The notes under the pieces: generated by a model
What the model was told of the DNA's origin: nothing
The model's input: the letters and a program-made list of their open reading frames with translations, nothing else
The model's database searches: none
Made by a program: the position numbers and the translations under genes
In this document: one piece after another, positions 63,233 through 64,000 of the stretch
Position numbering within the stretch: position 1 is the first letter of the stretch
Layout: each line of letters opens with the position of its first letter
Assembly: GCA_900549995.1 (NCBI GenBank)
Contig: URQQ01000002.1
Span: 124,001-188,000 of the forward strand
Direction: 5' to 3'
Length of the DNA: 64,000 nt
Source of the DNA: an uncultured Lachnospiraceae bacterium
GTDB taxonomy: Bacteria > Bacillota > Clostridia > Lachnospirales > Lachnospiraceae

Positions 63233-63991
63233 TTATAATTCAATAATGTCATCGTCTGACCAGGCATCGAGATAAGATACCGCCGGCAAAACATCCTCAA
63301 TACTTTCTTCCCGCCTGGACTTTAACATATAGATAGTTCCAAGAATCTGAATCGCAATCAACGGGGTCATGGCAACCATCGCGACAATCCCAAATGCGTC
63401 CCTTACAATATTCCCTCCGACTGCCTGGCATGCACCCATGGCAAATGGAAGCAGAAAGGTTGCTGTCATAGGCCCTGAGGCAACCCCGCCTGAGTCGAAT
63501 GCAATGGCAGTGAATATCTTCGGCACAAAAAAGGACAGGCACAGGGCGATCACATATCCCGGAACAATGAACCAGAAAATCGGAATCCCTGTCAGCACTC
63601 TTGTCATGGCAAGCCCCACCGACACAGAAACCCCAAGCGAAAGGCTGAGCCCCATTGCGCGGCCCGAAATGGCGCCGGAAGTAATCTCCTCCACCTGCTC
63701 CTTTAATACATAGACTGCAGGTTCTGCCTTTACAATAAAGAAACCAATGACCATCCCGAGCGGTATGAGAATAAAGCGGTAGGGAAGTCTGGCTATCAGC
63801 TGTCCCAGATAATTACCCGCCGGCATGAATCCGACATTTACCCCCGTCAGAAAAAGCACCAGGCCAACGTAAGTGTATACAATACCAATGACAATTTTCA
63901 TCAGCTGGTTCTTCTTCAGCCGCAGGGAAATGATCTGGAATGCAGTAAAGAACAGTACGATCGGCAGTAATGATACCGCGATTTCCCTCAT
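63233..63991 (-). CDS. DUF1538-family membrane protein, possibly continuing past the window
   Basis: A 252-residue polytopic membrane protein with seven or so hydrophobic segments. The blocks GLVLFLTGVNVGFMPAGNYLG and TAIAFDSGGVASGPMTATFLLPFAMGAC are characteristic of DUF1538, a family of presumed transporters of unknown substrate. The ATG at 63991 is the first visible start, but the frame is open to the edge (Pro-Glu-Tyr) and the ribosome site is out of view, so this may be the C-terminal half of a longer tandem protein. Its partner is the PII-like gene. Confidence 0.75.
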   Translation of the reverse strand: MREIAVSLLPIVLFFTAFQIISLRLKKNQLMKIVIGIVYTYVGLVLFLTGVNVGFMPAGNYLGQLIARLPYRFILIPLGMVIGFFIVKAEPAVYVLKEQVEEITSGAISGRAMGLSLSLGVSVSVGLAMTRVLTGIPIFWFIVPGYVIALCLSFFVPKIFTAIAFDSGGVASGPMTATFLLPFAMGACQAVGGNIVRDAFGIVAMVAMTPLIAIQILGTIYMLKSRREESIEDVLPAVSYLDAWSDDDIIEL

Positions 63992-64000
63992 ATATTCGGG

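Overview
The window looks like chromosomal DNA of a low-to-moderate-GC anaerobic Firmicute, most likely a gut Lachnospiraceae (Clostridia). The reasons are strong AGGAGG-type ribosome sites, consensus sigma-A promoters, a LicT/BglP PTS operon, a dihydroxyacetone kinase, fucose-isomerase catabolic genes, and many small one-component regulators. I see no rRNA, phage, insertion sequence or CRISPR. Genus-level assignment is not possible from the sequence alone.

Layout. (1) 1-6864, minus strand: a sulfur-linked operon. It starts with a cysteine-desulfidase-family enzyme, then a sigma-54-activator-like regulator with a decayed ATPase, a URO-D-type methyltransferase-like protein, a complete MetN-MetI-MetQ importer and a truncated tautomerase-like gene at the edge. 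Its 393-bp leader carries a consensus promoter and six TGAGACA-type motifs. (2) 7258-27069, minus strand: an 18-gene catabolic operon for L-fucose-like or other sugars and polyols. It has its own ABC importer including the ATPase, two FucI-family isomerases, two class II (zinc) aldolases of the fuculose-phosphate type, a ketose-bisphosphate aldolase, two rhamnulokinase-like kinases, a PfkB kinase, three MDR dehydrogenases, an SDR and DhaK-DhaL. Divergently transcribed XRE and DeoR regulators follow. (3) 28.5-33.0 kb: a candidate small RNA, a MerR-serine hydrolase pair, and a MerR-MATE pair. (4) 33.1-39.7 kb, plus strand: a beta-glucoside PTS operon (RAT/terminator leader, LicT, EIIBCA, GH1 glucosidase) with its own HPr and enzyme I; this HPr lacks Ser46. 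(5) 39.7-45.3 kb, plus: PucR-type regulator, NCS1 permease, nitrilase-family amidase, DUF1177 and AroM, which looks like an undescribed nitrogen-heterocycle or amide catabolic module. (6) 45.4-52.3 kb, minus: an amino-sugar-type operon (metal-dependent dehydrogenase, GPH transporter, NagB, class III aminotransferase, ROK repressor, ROK kinase) driven by a consensus promoter with two tandem 13-bp operators. (7) 52.6-56.4 kb, minus: dipeptidase PepD, an OPT-family transporter and a PqqD-like (RRE-fold) protein whose gene overlaps the transporter. (8) 56.7-64 kb: tRNA-Lys(CTT), a TetR-MFS pair sharing an operator, a DUF885 lipoprotein, an alpha/beta hydrolase, a DUF4474-like membrane protein, and a tandem-PII-like protein beside a DUF1538 membrane protein at the edge.

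How the parts work together. Nearly every block pairs an importer with enzymes and a local regulator, and the switch sites can often be read directly (RAT hairpin, palindromic operators, a MerR-type 19-bp promoter spacer). The least explained blocks, and the best candidates for new biology, are the PqqD/OPT/PepD operon, the NCS1/nitrilase/DUF1177/AroM operon, the ROK amino-sugar operon, the sulfur operon with its Cys-cluster regulator, and the small RNA candidate at 28.6 kb.
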